The position numbers and the translations under genes were made by a program. A stretch of DNA of 64,000 nt from Pseudomonas khavaziana. Its GTDB lineage: Bacteria > Pseudomonadota > Gammaproteobacteria > Pseudomonadales > Pseudomonadaceae. The DNA is taken from positions 186,001-250,000 of the forward strand of contig NZ_JAHSTT010000001.1 in NCBI RefSeq assembly GCF_019145205.1. The letters run 5' to 3'. The notes under the pieces were generated by a model. It made no database searches. It was not told the DNA's origin and saw nothing but the letters and a program-made list of their open reading frames with translations. Position 1 is the first letter of the stretch. Every line of letters starts with the position of its first letter. Shown here in pieces: positions 55,520-63,942 of this stretch.

Positions 55520-55536
55520 TAGGAAAATTCATCCTA
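55520..55536. promoter_or_regulatory. TAGGA-N7-TCCTA palindrome upstream of the GntR gene
   Basis: Perfect 5-bp arms (55520-55524 and 55532-55536) with spacer AAATTCA, 25 bp before the ATG of the FadR-type regulator. The position between promoter and start fits an autoregulatory operator. FadR-subfamily sites are short palindromes of this type; binding is inference. Confidence 0.45.
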
Positions 55537-55560
55537 TGATTGGACGAAAGTGCAAAATCC

Positions 55561-56220
55561 ATGACAGATATCGCTCCACTGATCAAACGTTCCCTGGTCG
55601 ACCAGGCCTTGGAGCAACTGCGCCTGCGTATTGCCCAAGGCGTGTGGGCCATCGGCGAACGCCTGCCTACCGAGCCGGAGTTGTCTGCCGAGCTGGGCAT
55701 CAGCCGCAATACCGTGCGCGAGGCCATGCGTGTATTGGCGTTCTCTGGCCTGATCGAAATCCGCCAGGGTGACGGCAGCTATTTGCGCTCGATGACCGAT
55801 CCGTTGGGCACAATGCGTGCGCTGTCCCATTGCTCCCTGGAGCAGGCGCAGGAGACGCGGCAGATCCTGGAGGTGGAGGCTATCGGCCTCGCCGCAGTGC
55901 GGCGCACCGATGAAGACCTCGACGCGTTGCGCCAGGCGCTCCAGGCCAGTGCCAAGCTGTATCACGGTGACCTGGAGGCTTACATCAACGCCGATCTAGT
56001 GTTCCACCGTCGGTTGGTAGACGCCGCACATAACCCGGCGTTGAGCGAGCTGTACCACTACTTTTCCGCCATCGTCGGCGCGCAGTTGCGCCAGACCTTG
56101 AACATCTCACCACGTCGTCAGGCCGTGTTCGACCTGCACAGCGCCTTGATCGACGCGGTGGAACATCAAGACCCCGAACGCGCCAAATCCCTCTGCCGGC
56201 AGTTGATCAATGAACCCTGA
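55561..56220 (+). CDS. GntR-family regulator, FadR (FCD) subfamily
   Basis: 219 residues from ATG 55561; a TTG at 55540 is an alternative. Winged helix: ALEQLRLRIAQGVWAIGERL then LPTEPELSAELGISRNTVRE and RQGDGSYL. The C-terminal FCD domain is all-helical, with metal-ligand residues in D-x3-H (DLVFHRRLVDAAHN) and later His residues. It overlaps the MFS gene by 11 bp, so the two are co-expressed; it probably senses the transported compound. Confidence 0.93.
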   Translation: MTDIAPLIKRSLVDQALEQLRLRIAQGVWAIGERLPTEPELSAELGISRNTVREAMRVLAFSGLIEIRQGDGSYLRSMTDPLGTMRALSHCSLEQAQETRQILEVEAIGLAAVRRTDEDLDALRQALQASAKLYHGDLEAYINADLVFHRRLVDAAHNPALSELYHYFSAIVGAQLRQTLNISPRRQAVFDLHSALIDAVEHQDPERAKSLCRQLINEP

Positions 56221-57475
56221 AACCCAACGCAAGACTGAACTCGAAGAGCTGTTGATCGACGCCGAAGCCGATGACGAGGTGGTGCAACACACATCGCCGC
56301 TCGTCACCCGCCCGTGGCTGTTGCTGCTGGGCCTGATCCTGGTGGCGCTGAACCTGCGCCCGGCGCTGTCGAGTATGGCGCCGCTGCTCAGCGAGGTGTC
56401 CGCGAGCCTGGGGTTGTCGGCGGCCAAGGCCGGGTTGCTGACCACCTTGCCGGTGCTGTGCCTGGGCCTGTTCGCGCCGTTGGCGCCGGTGCTGGCGCGG
56501 CGCTTTGGTGCTGAGCGCGTGGTGCTGGGCATTCTGCTGACACTGGCTGCCGGCATCATTCTGCGCAGCGCGCTGGGAGAGGTTGGCCTGTTCGCCGGCA
56601 GCCTGATCGCCGGCGCGAGTATCGGCATCATCGGCGTGTTGTTGCCAGGGATCGTCAAGCGCGACTTTGCCAGGCACGCCGGCACCATGACCGGCGTCTA
56701 CACCATGGCCCTGTGCCTGGGCGCCGCGTTGGCGGCGGGGGCTACGGTGCCGTTGAGCCATTACTTCGGCGACAGCTGGAACATCGGCCTGGGCTTCTGG
56801 ATCCTGCCGGCGCTGCTGGCGGCATTGTTCTGGTTGCCCCAGGTCGGGTCGAAACACGGTGCGCATCAGGTTGCTTATCGGGTCAAAGGACTGCTGCGCG
56901 ATCCGCTGGCCTGGCAGGTCACCTTGTACATGGGCCTGCAATCCTCCCTGGCCTACATCGTGTTTGGCTGGCTGCCGTCGATCCTGATCGGGCGCGGCTT
57001 GAGTGCAACTGAGGCCGGGTTGGCGCTGTCCGGCTCGATCATCGTGCAGTTGTTCAGTTCGCTCGCCGCGCCCTGGCTGGCCACCCGTGGCCAAGACCAG
57101 CGCCTGGCCATTGTGGTGGTGATGCTGCTGACCCTGGCTGGCCTGTTCGGTTGTCTCTATGCGCCCTTGGATGGCCTGTGGGGCTGGGCGATTCTGCTTG
57201 GCCTGGGGCAGGGCGGCACCTTCAGCCTGGCGTTGACCTTGATCGTGCTGCGCTCGCGCGATTCCCACGTCGCGGCCAACCTGTCGAGCATGGCCCAGGG
57301 CTTCGGCTACACCCTGGCCTCCATGGGCCCATTCGCGGTCGGCCTGGTGCATGACTGGACGGGTGGCTGGGGCGCCACCGGCTGGATCTTCGCCGTGATC
57401 GGCCTGGGCGCGATCGTCGCGGGCCTGGGGGCCGGCCGGACGCGCTATGTGCAGGTCACCAGCGAGAAGGTCTAG
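56210..57475 (+). CDS. MFS transporter, CynX/NimT family
   Basis: 421 residues, 12 membrane helices after a charged N-terminal tail of about 35 residues. LVALNLRPALSSMAPLL in helix 1 is the CynX/NimT signature. Members include a cyanate and a nitroimidazole transporter, so the substrate here is open. Its start overlaps the GntR gene, and its TAG stop overlaps the stop of the convergent DUF1120 gene at CTAG (57472-57475). Confidence 0.93.
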   Translation: MNPETQRKTELEELLIDAEADDEVVQHTSPLVTRPWLLLLGLILVALNLRPALSSMAPLLSEVSASLGLSAAKAGLLTTLPVLCLGLFAPLAPVLARRFGAERVVLGILLTLAAGIILRSALGEVGLFAGSLIAGASIGIIGVLLPGIVKRDFARHAGTMTGVYTMALCLGAALAAGATVPLSHYFGDSWNIGLGFWILPALLAALFWLPQVGSKHGAHQVAYRVKGLLRDPLAWQVTLYMGLQSSLAYIVFGWLPSILIGRGLSATEAGLALSGSIIVQLFSSLAAPWLATRGQDQRLAIVVVMLLTLAGLFGCLYAPLDGLWGWAILLGLGQGGTFSLALTLIVLRSRDSHVAANLSSMAQGFGYTLASMGPFAVGLVHDWTGGWGATGWIFAVIGLGAIVAGLGAGRTRYVQVTSEKV

Positions 57476-58122
57476 AGGTAAACCACTTCCAGCGTGGCCG
57501 AGCCATCCAGCGGTGTGTCGACGCTCAGGTCCAGGTTGCGACGGGCATTGATCACCGTGTGGACACTCACGATGCCGGTCAGCGTGCCGATCGCCGAGGG
57601 CCCGGCGACGCTGCCTTCGGTGTCGGTAAAGCCCAGGTAACTATTGGCGCCGATGTCGATCGGGTTGAGGTTGGCGGTGCGCCAGGCCACGCCGCCAGTG
57701 GTCGATTCGGTGCCGTAGATCGACGCGCTGGTGTCCGCCTGGGTTTGCCTGGGATCGAAACTCATGGAGTAAAGGCCGAGCCGGTTGCCGCTGTGGTCGA
57801 AGCCCAGCCCGTAGTAAATCTCACTGTTGACCGTGGCCGAGCCGTCGCGATTGTCGCGCATGCGCAGGGCATAGCGGCTGGGCGCATTGCAGTCGATGCT
57901 GATTTGCAGGGTCTTGACGGGCAGGCGCGTACCTTGCTCCAGGTTCAGGTCCTGGTGGGAGATCTTGCCGTAGTCGACTACTCCGCCTGCGGATAGCAGT
58001 GGCGTGCAGGCCGTGGGAATGATGCGGCCCAGGACACTCAGGTCGATGCTGGAGGCGGCTTGGGCTGGCGCCCCGGCCAGTGCAAGCAGCAGGACGGGTA
58101 GCGCGGTGCCGAGGATATTCAT
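57472..58122 (-). CDS. DUF1120 fimbrial subunit-like protein
   Basis: 216 residues with a signal peptide ending at APAQAASSID. Opening IDLSVLGRIIPTACTPLLS, SISIDC-like second cysteine (ISIDCNAP), ALRMRDNRDGSA and the terminal LDGSATLEVVYL are DUF1120 marks. These features are shared with 62565-63191 and 63283-63906. The two-cysteine pattern and alternating C-terminal strand resemble chaperone-usher subunits that donate strands. Last gene of the operon. Confidence 0.9.
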   Translation of the reverse strand: MNILGTALPVLLLALAGAPAQAASSIDLSVLGRIIPTACTPLLSAGGVVDYGKISHQDLNLEQGTRLPVKTLQISIDCNAPSRYALRMRDNRDGSATVNSEIYYGLGFDHSGNRLGLYSMSFDPRQTQADTSASIYGTESTTGGVAWRTANLNPIDIGANSYLGFTDTEGSVAGPSAIGTLTGIVSVHTVINARRNLDLSVDTPLDGSATLEVVYL

Positions 58123-58134
58123 CAGGCGTACTCC

Positions 58135-59274
58135 TTAAAAGTAGATGATTTCGATAGTGCCGGAGCCGTTGATACGCACCACTTCACTAAGGTCCAGCGA
58201 TTGGGTGGGGGCCAGGTAGGTCTTGATGCGTACGGTGCCGCTCAGGTTCTGGAGGGCGACCGGCCCTGCGGTGCTGCCGAGCTTGTCGGTGAACGCTAGG
58301 ATACTGTTGGCGGCCATGGGGATCTGGCGCTGGCTGGAGCTGCTCCAGGCTATGCCGTTGCTGGTGGAGTCAGTCCGATACAGTGACGTGAAGGCATCCG
58401 CGGTGAATTCCGCCGGGTCGACCGTGACGAAATACACACCGATTTTATTGCGACTGGCATCCAGGTCCAGGCCGTAGGCAGTCTCGTCGAGCCCCCCAGT
58501 GGCCGAGCCTTCGCGGTTGTCAAGCATGCGCAGGGCGAATGGGGTCGGCGCATCGCAACTGACGGCAAAGCCCAGGGTGCGCAGGGGCATTGGGGTTTCG
58601 GTGGTGGCGTTCAGGCTTTTTGCCGGCAGGATGCCGTAATTCACCACGCCATGGTCAGACAGCGACGGTTGGCAGGCGGCCGGGGCAAAGTGTGCGCGCA
58701 AGGTCAGTTCGCGATAGCGCCCCTGCAATGGAGAGTAAAACGTCCCGGACACTTCCCAGGTGGTGGCGTCTCGCACCCGGGTGGCGGCACTATCGGCCCA
58801 GGCGCGCAACGTCAGTTGCAGAGACAGGGTGCTGCCTGTGACCACGCTGCCCTGCAAGGTCGGTGCGATGCCATGGCCGGCGCGCCAGTCCTGCATGCTG
58901 GCGTTGCTCAGCGGCGGTTGCCCAGGGGCGGCGAGCAGGCCCAGTTCCACCGCCTTGCCATCGACCACGCCGTTGCTGGCTTCAATCTGGTAGTGCCCAT
59001 GCTCGGTAAAGCGCAGTTGCTGCGCATCGGCGGCCAGGGCGCGGTAGAACAGGCTCAGGTCTTGGGGCTGGGGGCAATTGAAAGTCAGGCTCAGGCGCCG
59101 TTCGCCGAGCAGGCGTTGTGGCGCACTGTCGTTCTGGGCGATACGGCTCATCAAGCCGAAATCGAGCAGCGATTCGCTGAGCGTGAGTTGGCATTCATCC
59201 GCAGCCACGGCCTTGCCGGCCAGGCCGAGCAGTAGCCACAGGCTGATAGGGCGCAGGAAAGTCATACGGGACAT
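58135..59274 (-). CDS. Enlarged DUF1120 protein, probable fimbrial tip
   Basis: About 379 residues from ATG 59274 (MSRMTFLRPISLWLLLG), with GAGGA upstream; ATG 59289 overlaps the usher stop and is also possible. Signal peptide ends at KAVAADECQL. Residues about 25-210 form a separate N-terminal domain (CQLTLSESLLDFG; LSLTFNCPQPQDLSLFYRAL), and the last 170 are a DUF1120 domain (ACQPSLSDHGVVNYG; RINGSGTIEIIYF). The two-domain form, next to the usher, is that of a tip adhesin; receptor unknown. Confidence 0.87.
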   Translation of the reverse strand: MSRMTFLRPISLWLLLGLAGKAVAADECQLTLSESLLDFGLMSRIAQNDSAPQRLLGERRLSLTFNCPQPQDLSLFYRALAADAQQLRFTEHGHYQIEASNGVVDGKAVELGLLAAPGQPPLSNASMQDWRAGHGIAPTLQGSVVTGSTLSLQLTLRAWADSAATRVRDATTWEVSGTFYSPLQGRYRELTLRAHFAPAACQPSLSDHGVVNYGILPAKSLNATTETPMPLRTLGFAVSCDAPTPFALRMLDNREGSATGGLDETAYGLDLDASRNKIGVYFVTVDPAEFTADAFTSLYRTDSTSNGIAWSSSSQRQIPMAANSILAFTDKLGSTAGPVALQNLSGTVRIKTYLAPTQSLDLSEVVRINGSGTIEIIYF

Positions 59275-59285
59275 CACGGTGATCC

Positions 59286-61733
59286 TCATGGCGTTTGGCA
59301 TCGGGCAGGGGCGGTTTCGAAATACACCGACGGGTCGGCTTTCTCCGGCAACTCGAAGCGCAACACACAGCGGCTGCCGCCCGGCAAAGTGACCCACAGC
59401 GTCGGCTGCTCCAGCACATTGGGCAGGAACACTTGGCTGGAGTCCTGCACCAGGGTGACGAATTCACCCTCTGCGGTGCTGACCGAGGCGCCCCTTGGCA
59501 AGGGCGCGCCCCCATCGGTGCTGACGGTGAGCAATGCGCGACGCGTCAGGCCTACGCCGAACTCGACCCGGTCCACCGCGCCGCGGCCTGCGGCGATCAC
59601 CGCCAGGCCGTTGCTGATATCGGCGTTGCGCGGCAGCGAACGAGTCTGGACCTCCACCGGGCTACGGCCATAGGCGGCGACCTGGGGCACTACCGCCTGG
59701 CCTTGCCAGTCGGTCCATACCGGCCCACTGGGGGTGCTGACCTTGATCCCGCTCATCTCACCCACCGAGAGCAGGGCGAAGGTGTCGCGCACCGGGTAGG
59801 GCGAGAATGTCACTCCGTCGCCATGCAGCACTACGCCGCCGCGTGCGCCGCCCTGGTAGCTGGAACGCTCTGCATCGGAGCGGCTGTAGCTCAAGTCGAG
59901 CTGTGTGTAGCGCGGCAGGGCGGAGAGGCCCAGGGTGGTTTCCACTTGGTTGTCGCGGGTGTCGTGCTCGGCGCTGACGCGATAGCTCAATTGATCGTCG
60001 AGCTGGTCGTTCATGCCGACGCCGGTGCGATGTTCGCCGCCGGAATTGCGTGCCCAGGCGCGCACCCGGCGATTGTCGCCCAGGGGCAGGCTGATATTCA
60101 GGTAAACGGCATTGTCCTGTTGATCCTGCCCGCCCATCTGCCATTCGGCGCTGGCAGACAGCGAGACGCCGCCGACGCTGGTGCCCCAGGACGCCAGCGC
60201 CCGACTGCTGCTGCGTCCGTCGAAGCTGGCCGAGCGGGACACCCCGGCACTGAAGGCGCCGAGCCAGGGGTGGGACCAGCCCAGGGTGGCGCTTTGCTGG
60301 TCGCGGTAACGCGAACTGCTGTGCTCGCTGGTGACCTGGCGATAGGTGCTTTCTTCCAGCTCGCGATAGCCTGGGCTGCGCCAGGAGTTGGCGGCACTGA
60401 ACGACCACCGCTCATTCAGGCGCTGTGACCAGGACAGGTCGGTTTGCACTCCAGACACCTGTTCCCAGCCGCTGGCATCCGATACCTGGCTGGTCAGTTG
60501 CACTTGGCTGTCCAGCCACGGCAACCAGCTCAGGCTGACGCCGCTGGCACGATAGTTGTCGGCCACCGTCACACCGCCGCCGACGCTCAGTTGCGGGTGC
60601 ACGGGGCCGGTCCAGCCGGCGCTGACCACCCAGGGATCGGTGCCCTGGGCATCGCCGATATTGCGTACGCGGCCTGCCGCCAGGGAATAGCCCGGCGCAG
60701 GCAAACCGAGGCCCAGCATCGCCGCCGGCACGGTGAAGCGGCGTTCACCACCGACGCTTTCCTTGACCGTGACCTCCACATCCGAACGGGTGTTGAGGCG
60801 ACGCACATCGCTCAGGGCAAATGGCCCGGCCGGCACTACCGTGGAATGGATCAACGCACCGTTCTGGCGTACCTCGACCTGCGCCGGGCTGTTGGCGATT
60901 CCTTCGATCACCGCGCCCTGGCCTTGCTCCTGCAGCGCTTGCTCGGTGAGCACCTGCACCCCGTTGATCTGCGCGCCAGCCAGCACCGGGTTATAGAGGT
61001 TGATCTGCCCGGCCTGCAGCACCGCCTGGTGGCTGGAGAAGGTCCGCTGGGCATAGGCTTCCAGATGGGTGCTGCGCGACAGACCATCCTGCCAGGTCTG
61101 AACCTGGCGGCTGCGCACGATCCAGTCGCCGGCATTGAACCCGATTTCAGTATTGGCCGAGCCGAACCGGCTGGCGTCATCGCCGTACCGGTTATAGAAA
61201 CCACTGAGGTCGTAGTTGAGCAGTCCGGCGAAACCACCGGTTTCATACCCCGAGACATCTTGGGGCGTCGGGCGCAAGGCTTCGGTGGGCACCACCAGGG
61301 CTACCGAGAGTGTGGCTGGATCCGGCTCCACCAGGCTTTGCGGGTACTGCCCAAGAAAGTCGTGGCACGGGCCGCTGTCGTTGGGCGTCAACAGGTGGGC
61401 AGCGTCCAGCAGGGCGCGATCAAAACACAGCTGGCCCTGTTGATCGAAAGCCGCTTCCAGGCGGCCACGACGCTGGCCGTTGACCCGCAGGGTGACCGTA
61501 TGCCGGCCGGCAGTGAAGCGCGGCGCGTCCAACAGCAGGCTCGCCAGTTGTGGGTCGATGCCACGCTGGTGCAGGGTCTGGGCGTCGAAGCCGGGCCGTG
61601 GCGCCACCTCGGACCACGCCTTGGCCGGCACCAGTGCGCACAGCAATACCAGGGTCGCCAACGGTTGACGGACAGATGCAGCGGGCACGGCTTCGCCGTC
61701 ACGGTAACTCAGGACTGTTTTCACGAAAGGCAC
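59286..61733 (-). CDS. Fimbrial outer-membrane usher
   Basis: 815 residues starting with GTG 61733 (or GTG 61724; neither ribosome site is strong). Signal peptide ends at AKAWSEV. The order is N-terminal chaperone-binding domain (GFDAQTLHQRGIDPQLA), then a 24-strand barrel with a middle plug near PAQVEVRQNGALIHSTVV, and two C-terminal domains (DSSQVFLPNV, GGSRCVLRFELP). It secretes and assembles the DUF1120 subunits. It is separated from the chaperone gene by 109 bp that hold a hairpin. Confidence 0.93.
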   Translation of the reverse strand: MPFVKTVLSYRDGEAVPAASVRQPLATLVLLCALVPAKAWSEVAPRPGFDAQTLHQRGIDPQLASLLLDAPRFTAGRHTVTLRVNGQRRGRLEAAFDQQGQLCFDRALLDAAHLLTPNDSGPCHDFLGQYPQSLVEPDPATLSVALVVPTEALRPTPQDVSGYETGGFAGLLNYDLSGFYNRYGDDASRFGSANTEIGFNAGDWIVRSRQVQTWQDGLSRSTHLEAYAQRTFSSHQAVLQAGQINLYNPVLAGAQINGVQVLTEQALQEQGQGAVIEGIANSPAQVEVRQNGALIHSTVVPAGPFALSDVRRLNTRSDVEVTVKESVGGERRFTVPAAMLGLGLPAPGYSLAAGRVRNIGDAQGTDPWVVSAGWTGPVHPQLSVGGGVTVADNYRASGVSLSWLPWLDSQVQLTSQVSDASGWEQVSGVQTDLSWSQRLNERWSFSAANSWRSPGYRELEESTYRQVTSEHSSSRYRDQQSATLGWSHPWLGAFSAGVSRSASFDGRSSSRALASWGTSVGGVSLSASAEWQMGGQDQQDNAVYLNISLPLGDNRRVRAWARNSGGEHRTGVGMNDQLDDQLSYRVSAEHDTRDNQVETTLGLSALPRYTQLDLSYSRSDAERSSYQGGARGGVVLHGDGVTFSPYPVRDTFALLSVGEMSGIKVSTPSGPVWTDWQGQAVVPQVAAYGRSPVEVQTRSLPRNADISNGLAVIAAGRGAVDRVEFGVGLTRRALLTVSTDGGAPLPRGASVSTAEGEFVTLVQDSSQVFLPNVLEQPTLWVTLPGGSRCVLRFELPEKADPSVYFETAPARCQTP

Positions 61734-61814
61734 TCAATCTGGTGGACGCCCTGTGCCGGCCCTGGCTACGTTGGCGGCGTCCTGGTAACGGTCGATGAGC
61801 CGTTACTCGTTATG

Positions 61815-61835
61815 CAGGCGCCTACCTGGCGCCTG
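61815..61835 (-). promoter_or_regulatory. Hairpin between chaperone and usher genes
   Basis: CAGGCGCC (61815-61822), loop TACCT, GGCGCCTG (61828-61835): perfect 8-bp GC-rich stem in the transcript just after the chaperone stop. No U-tract. May stabilise the upstream message or attenuate the usher gene. Confidence 0.6.
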
Positions 61836-61841
61836 TGGGTT

Positions 61842-62534
61842 TCAAAGGGTTATGGGCGCGTCGTAGGCGGCGACCGCAAAGCCATACACCGTGGCCGGCT
61901 GCAGCCGCACCTGCGTGGCTGGCCCGCCGGTAGCCGGCACGCTCAGGGTTTCTCCGGGCAGCACATAGGTGCGCGGCAGGGTCGCCTGACCATCACCGGG
62001 CAGCAGGCGCAGCTCCTGCGCCAGGCGCACCACATACGGCGTATCGTTGCGCACCTGCAATGTGCCGTTGCGCAGGGTCCAGGTCAGGTCGGTCCAGGGC
62101 GTGCGATTGATCGCCAGGCCCTTGGGGTGCACGATCACCGGCAGGTTCTGGCGCACGGTCACGCCAACCCGGGCATGTCCGGCTTCGGTGGCTGCCCGGC
62201 CCTGGGGCATGCCTTCGAATATCACGCGTTTGAGACGCTGGGCGCGCAGCGGTGCCTGGTTCTGCAGGATGAAGCGCACCAGTTGCGACTTGCCGCTTTC
62301 CACCCGGGACAACGGCGGCGTCACCACCAGCAGCGGCTCGGTGTCCTCGGGAATGTCTTGCAAGGTCACGTGCAGCAATGCCAGGTTGCTGTCGGTGTTG
62401 GTGACCGAGACAGCCGCCTCGCCATCGGCTTCATGGATGATCACCACGGAGGTGTCGGGCACCATGCCGTCAGCCTGGGCATTGAAGCTCAACAGTAAGG
62501 CCAGGGTCGCGAGTGTGAGGCGTGTCGACGTCAT
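61842..62534 (-). CDS. Periplasmic fimbrial chaperone (PapD family)
   Basis: 230 residues. Signal peptide ends at FNAQADGM. The N-terminal Ig domain has VSVTNTDSNLALLHVTLQDI and SGKSQLVRFILQN (K and R of the subunit anchor); RTPWTDLTWTLRNGTLQVRN opens the second domain. It stabilises DUF1120 subunits by donor strand complementation and delivers them to the usher. Confidence 0.93.
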   Translation of the reverse strand: MTSTRLTLATLALLLSFNAQADGMVPDTSVVIIHEADGEAAVSVTNTDSNLALLHVTLQDIPEDTEPLLVVTPPLSRVESGKSQLVRFILQNQAPLRAQRLKRVIFEGMPQGRAATEAGHARVGVTVRQNLPVIVHPKGLAINRTPWTDLTWTLRNGTLQVRNDTPYVVRLAQELRLLPGDGQATLPRTYVLPGETLSVPATGGPATQVRLQPATVYGFAVAAYDAPITL

Positions 62535-62564
62535 GACAAAGTTTCCATTAGGTAAGTGAGTGGG

Positions 62565-63191
62565 TCAGAGGTAGCGCAAGTCCAGGACGACGGACCCGTC
62601 GAGGGGCACTTCCTGATCCAGGGTCAGGTACTGCGAAAAGTTGATCGAGGTGTCGACCCGCAGTTGGACGTTCAACTGGCGGATGAAGTCCGGTTGACGG
62701 TCGCCGGGCAGGGCAAACCCCATGTAGGACCTGGGATAGGCATTGGGCTCCGTCGCCCAGGTTTCGCCGCTGTCGTATGAGGCCAATACCTGCATGGTCT
62801 GTGCGTCGCCCACCGGGTTACGCAAGGACAGCGCTACGGAGCCAAGGCGCTCCTGCGGGGCATGGATATTTCGGCCCAGGCCGTAGAAATAGTCCGGTGC
62901 CAGGGATGAATCGGCACGGTTGTCGATGCCCACCAGGGCAAACAGCATTGGCCGGTTGCAGCGTACCGTCAGCTCCAGCAACTGGGCTGGCAGCACGGTG
63001 AATTCGTCGCTGCTGAGGGTGTGGGCGGGGATGCGGCCATGATCGACGGAGCCGTTGTCGGACAGTTCCACATTACAGGCGTCCGGGGTCACCCGGCCGG
63101 TCACCGTGAGGTCGACAAACGAGGCCGCGAGCGCCGGGGCGGTCAGTGTCAGTGTGAGTACGACAGCAAAAAGGCGAGGGCGCGTATTCAT
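62565..63191 (-). CDS. DUF1120 fimbrial subunit-like protein
   Basis: 208 residues, signal peptide ending at PALAASFVDL. DVNDACNVELSDNG-type first cysteine and VRCNRP second, LVGIDNRADS in place of RDNR, and the C-terminal VPLDGSVVLDLRYL. Same family as its upstream neighbour. Expression relative to that gene is probably reduced by the terminator at 63232-63272. Confidence 0.9.
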   Translation of the reverse strand: MNTRPRLFAVVLTLTLTAPALAASFVDLTVTGRVTPDACNVELSDNGSVDHGRIPAHTLSSDEFTVLPAQLLELTVRCNRPMLFALVGIDNRADSSLAPDYFYGLGRNIHAPQERLGSVALSLRNPVGDAQTMQVLASYDSGETWATEPNAYPRSYMGFALPGDRQPDFIRQLNVQLRVDTSINFSQYLTLDQEVPLDGSVVLDLRYL

Positions 63192-63231
63192 CGGTGCAGG
63201 GTCACTGGTTCGAATGAGGGTGGCCGATACG

Positions 63232-63272
63232 AAAAAAAGCCCATGACGGCCGGTTTCCAGGCGGGCATGGGC
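63232..63272 (-). terminator. Intrinsic terminator inside the DUF1120 subunit cluster
   Basis: On the minus strand GCCCATG (63272-63266), internal paired CCGCC...GGCCG, CATGGGC (63245-63239), then a run of seven U (63238-63232). It lies between the subunit genes at 63283-63906 and 62565-63191, so the upstream subunit should be made in excess of the assembly genes. Confidence 0.8.
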
Positions 63273-63282
63273 GTTCAGCGGG

Positions 63283-63906
63283 TCAGAGATAAATCACAGT
63301 CAGGGTGGCGGAACCGTCGATCTGGACTTCGTTGCTCAGGTCCAGGCCATCGGTACGGTAGATGATGGTTTGCACCTCCAGGTCCATCTGCAGGTCCTGC
63401 ACCGGCACGGGTTGGGAGGCGTCACTCATGACGGCCACGGACATGTACAGGGTGGGGTCCCAGAATCTTTCAAGGTACCAATTGTCTTGGCCGTTGACAG
63501 AGGCGATGGACTGTACTTCAACGGCGTCGGCGAGCGGGTTGGCGATCCGCAGGACGTAGTGGCCGAGCTTCTGGTTGCCATTGATCAGGCCCAGGCCATA
63601 GTCGGTGTTACTGATCGAGGAGCCCCTGCGGTTATCTTCCGATTGCAGCGCGATAAGGGTCTGGCCCTCGCATGTCACCGACATGGTCAAGGTGTGGTTA
63701 CCGATAATCGTGGTGCCGTCGGGGTTCAGATCCTTGGCGGAAATCTTGCCGTGGTCGATCACCCCACCACTGGACAGGCTCGGCGTGCAGGCGCTGGGAA
63801 CGATCAGGCCCGTGACCGTCAGGTCCACGGTGGAGGCGGCGAAAGTGGTCGTGCTGGCGAGCAGCAGCGTTGCGCTGGTCAATGCGCCAACGAATAGTTT
63901 GTTCAT
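63283..63906 (-). CDS. DUF1120 fimbrial subunit-like protein
   Basis: 207 residues; signal peptide ends at TTFAASTVDL. ACTPSLSSGGVIDHGKISAK, SVTCEG, LQSEDNRRGS and the terminal IDGSATLTVIYL mark the family. Likely one of the abundant shaft subunits given the terminator directly after it. It sits 36 bp after another subunit gene that is cut by the window edge. Confidence 0.92.
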   Translation of the reverse strand: MNKLFVGALTSATLLLASTTTFAASTVDLTVTGLIVPSACTPSLSSGGVIDHGKISAKDLNPDGTTIIGNHTLTMSVTCEGQTLIALQSEDNRRGSSISNTDYGLGLINGNQKLGHYVLRIANPLADAVEVQSIASVNGQDNWYLERFWDPTLYMSVAVMSDASQPVPVQDLQMDLEVQTIIYRTDGLDLSNEVQIDGSATLTVIYL

Positions 63907-63942
63907 GGGACGTGTTCCTTCGATAGGGGCTGTGTACGGCAG

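Noticed and set aside
56207-57352. A minus-strand frame opposite the CynX/NimT transporter
   Set aside because: Gln/Arg/His-rich antisense shadow; the transporter frame has clear membrane helices.
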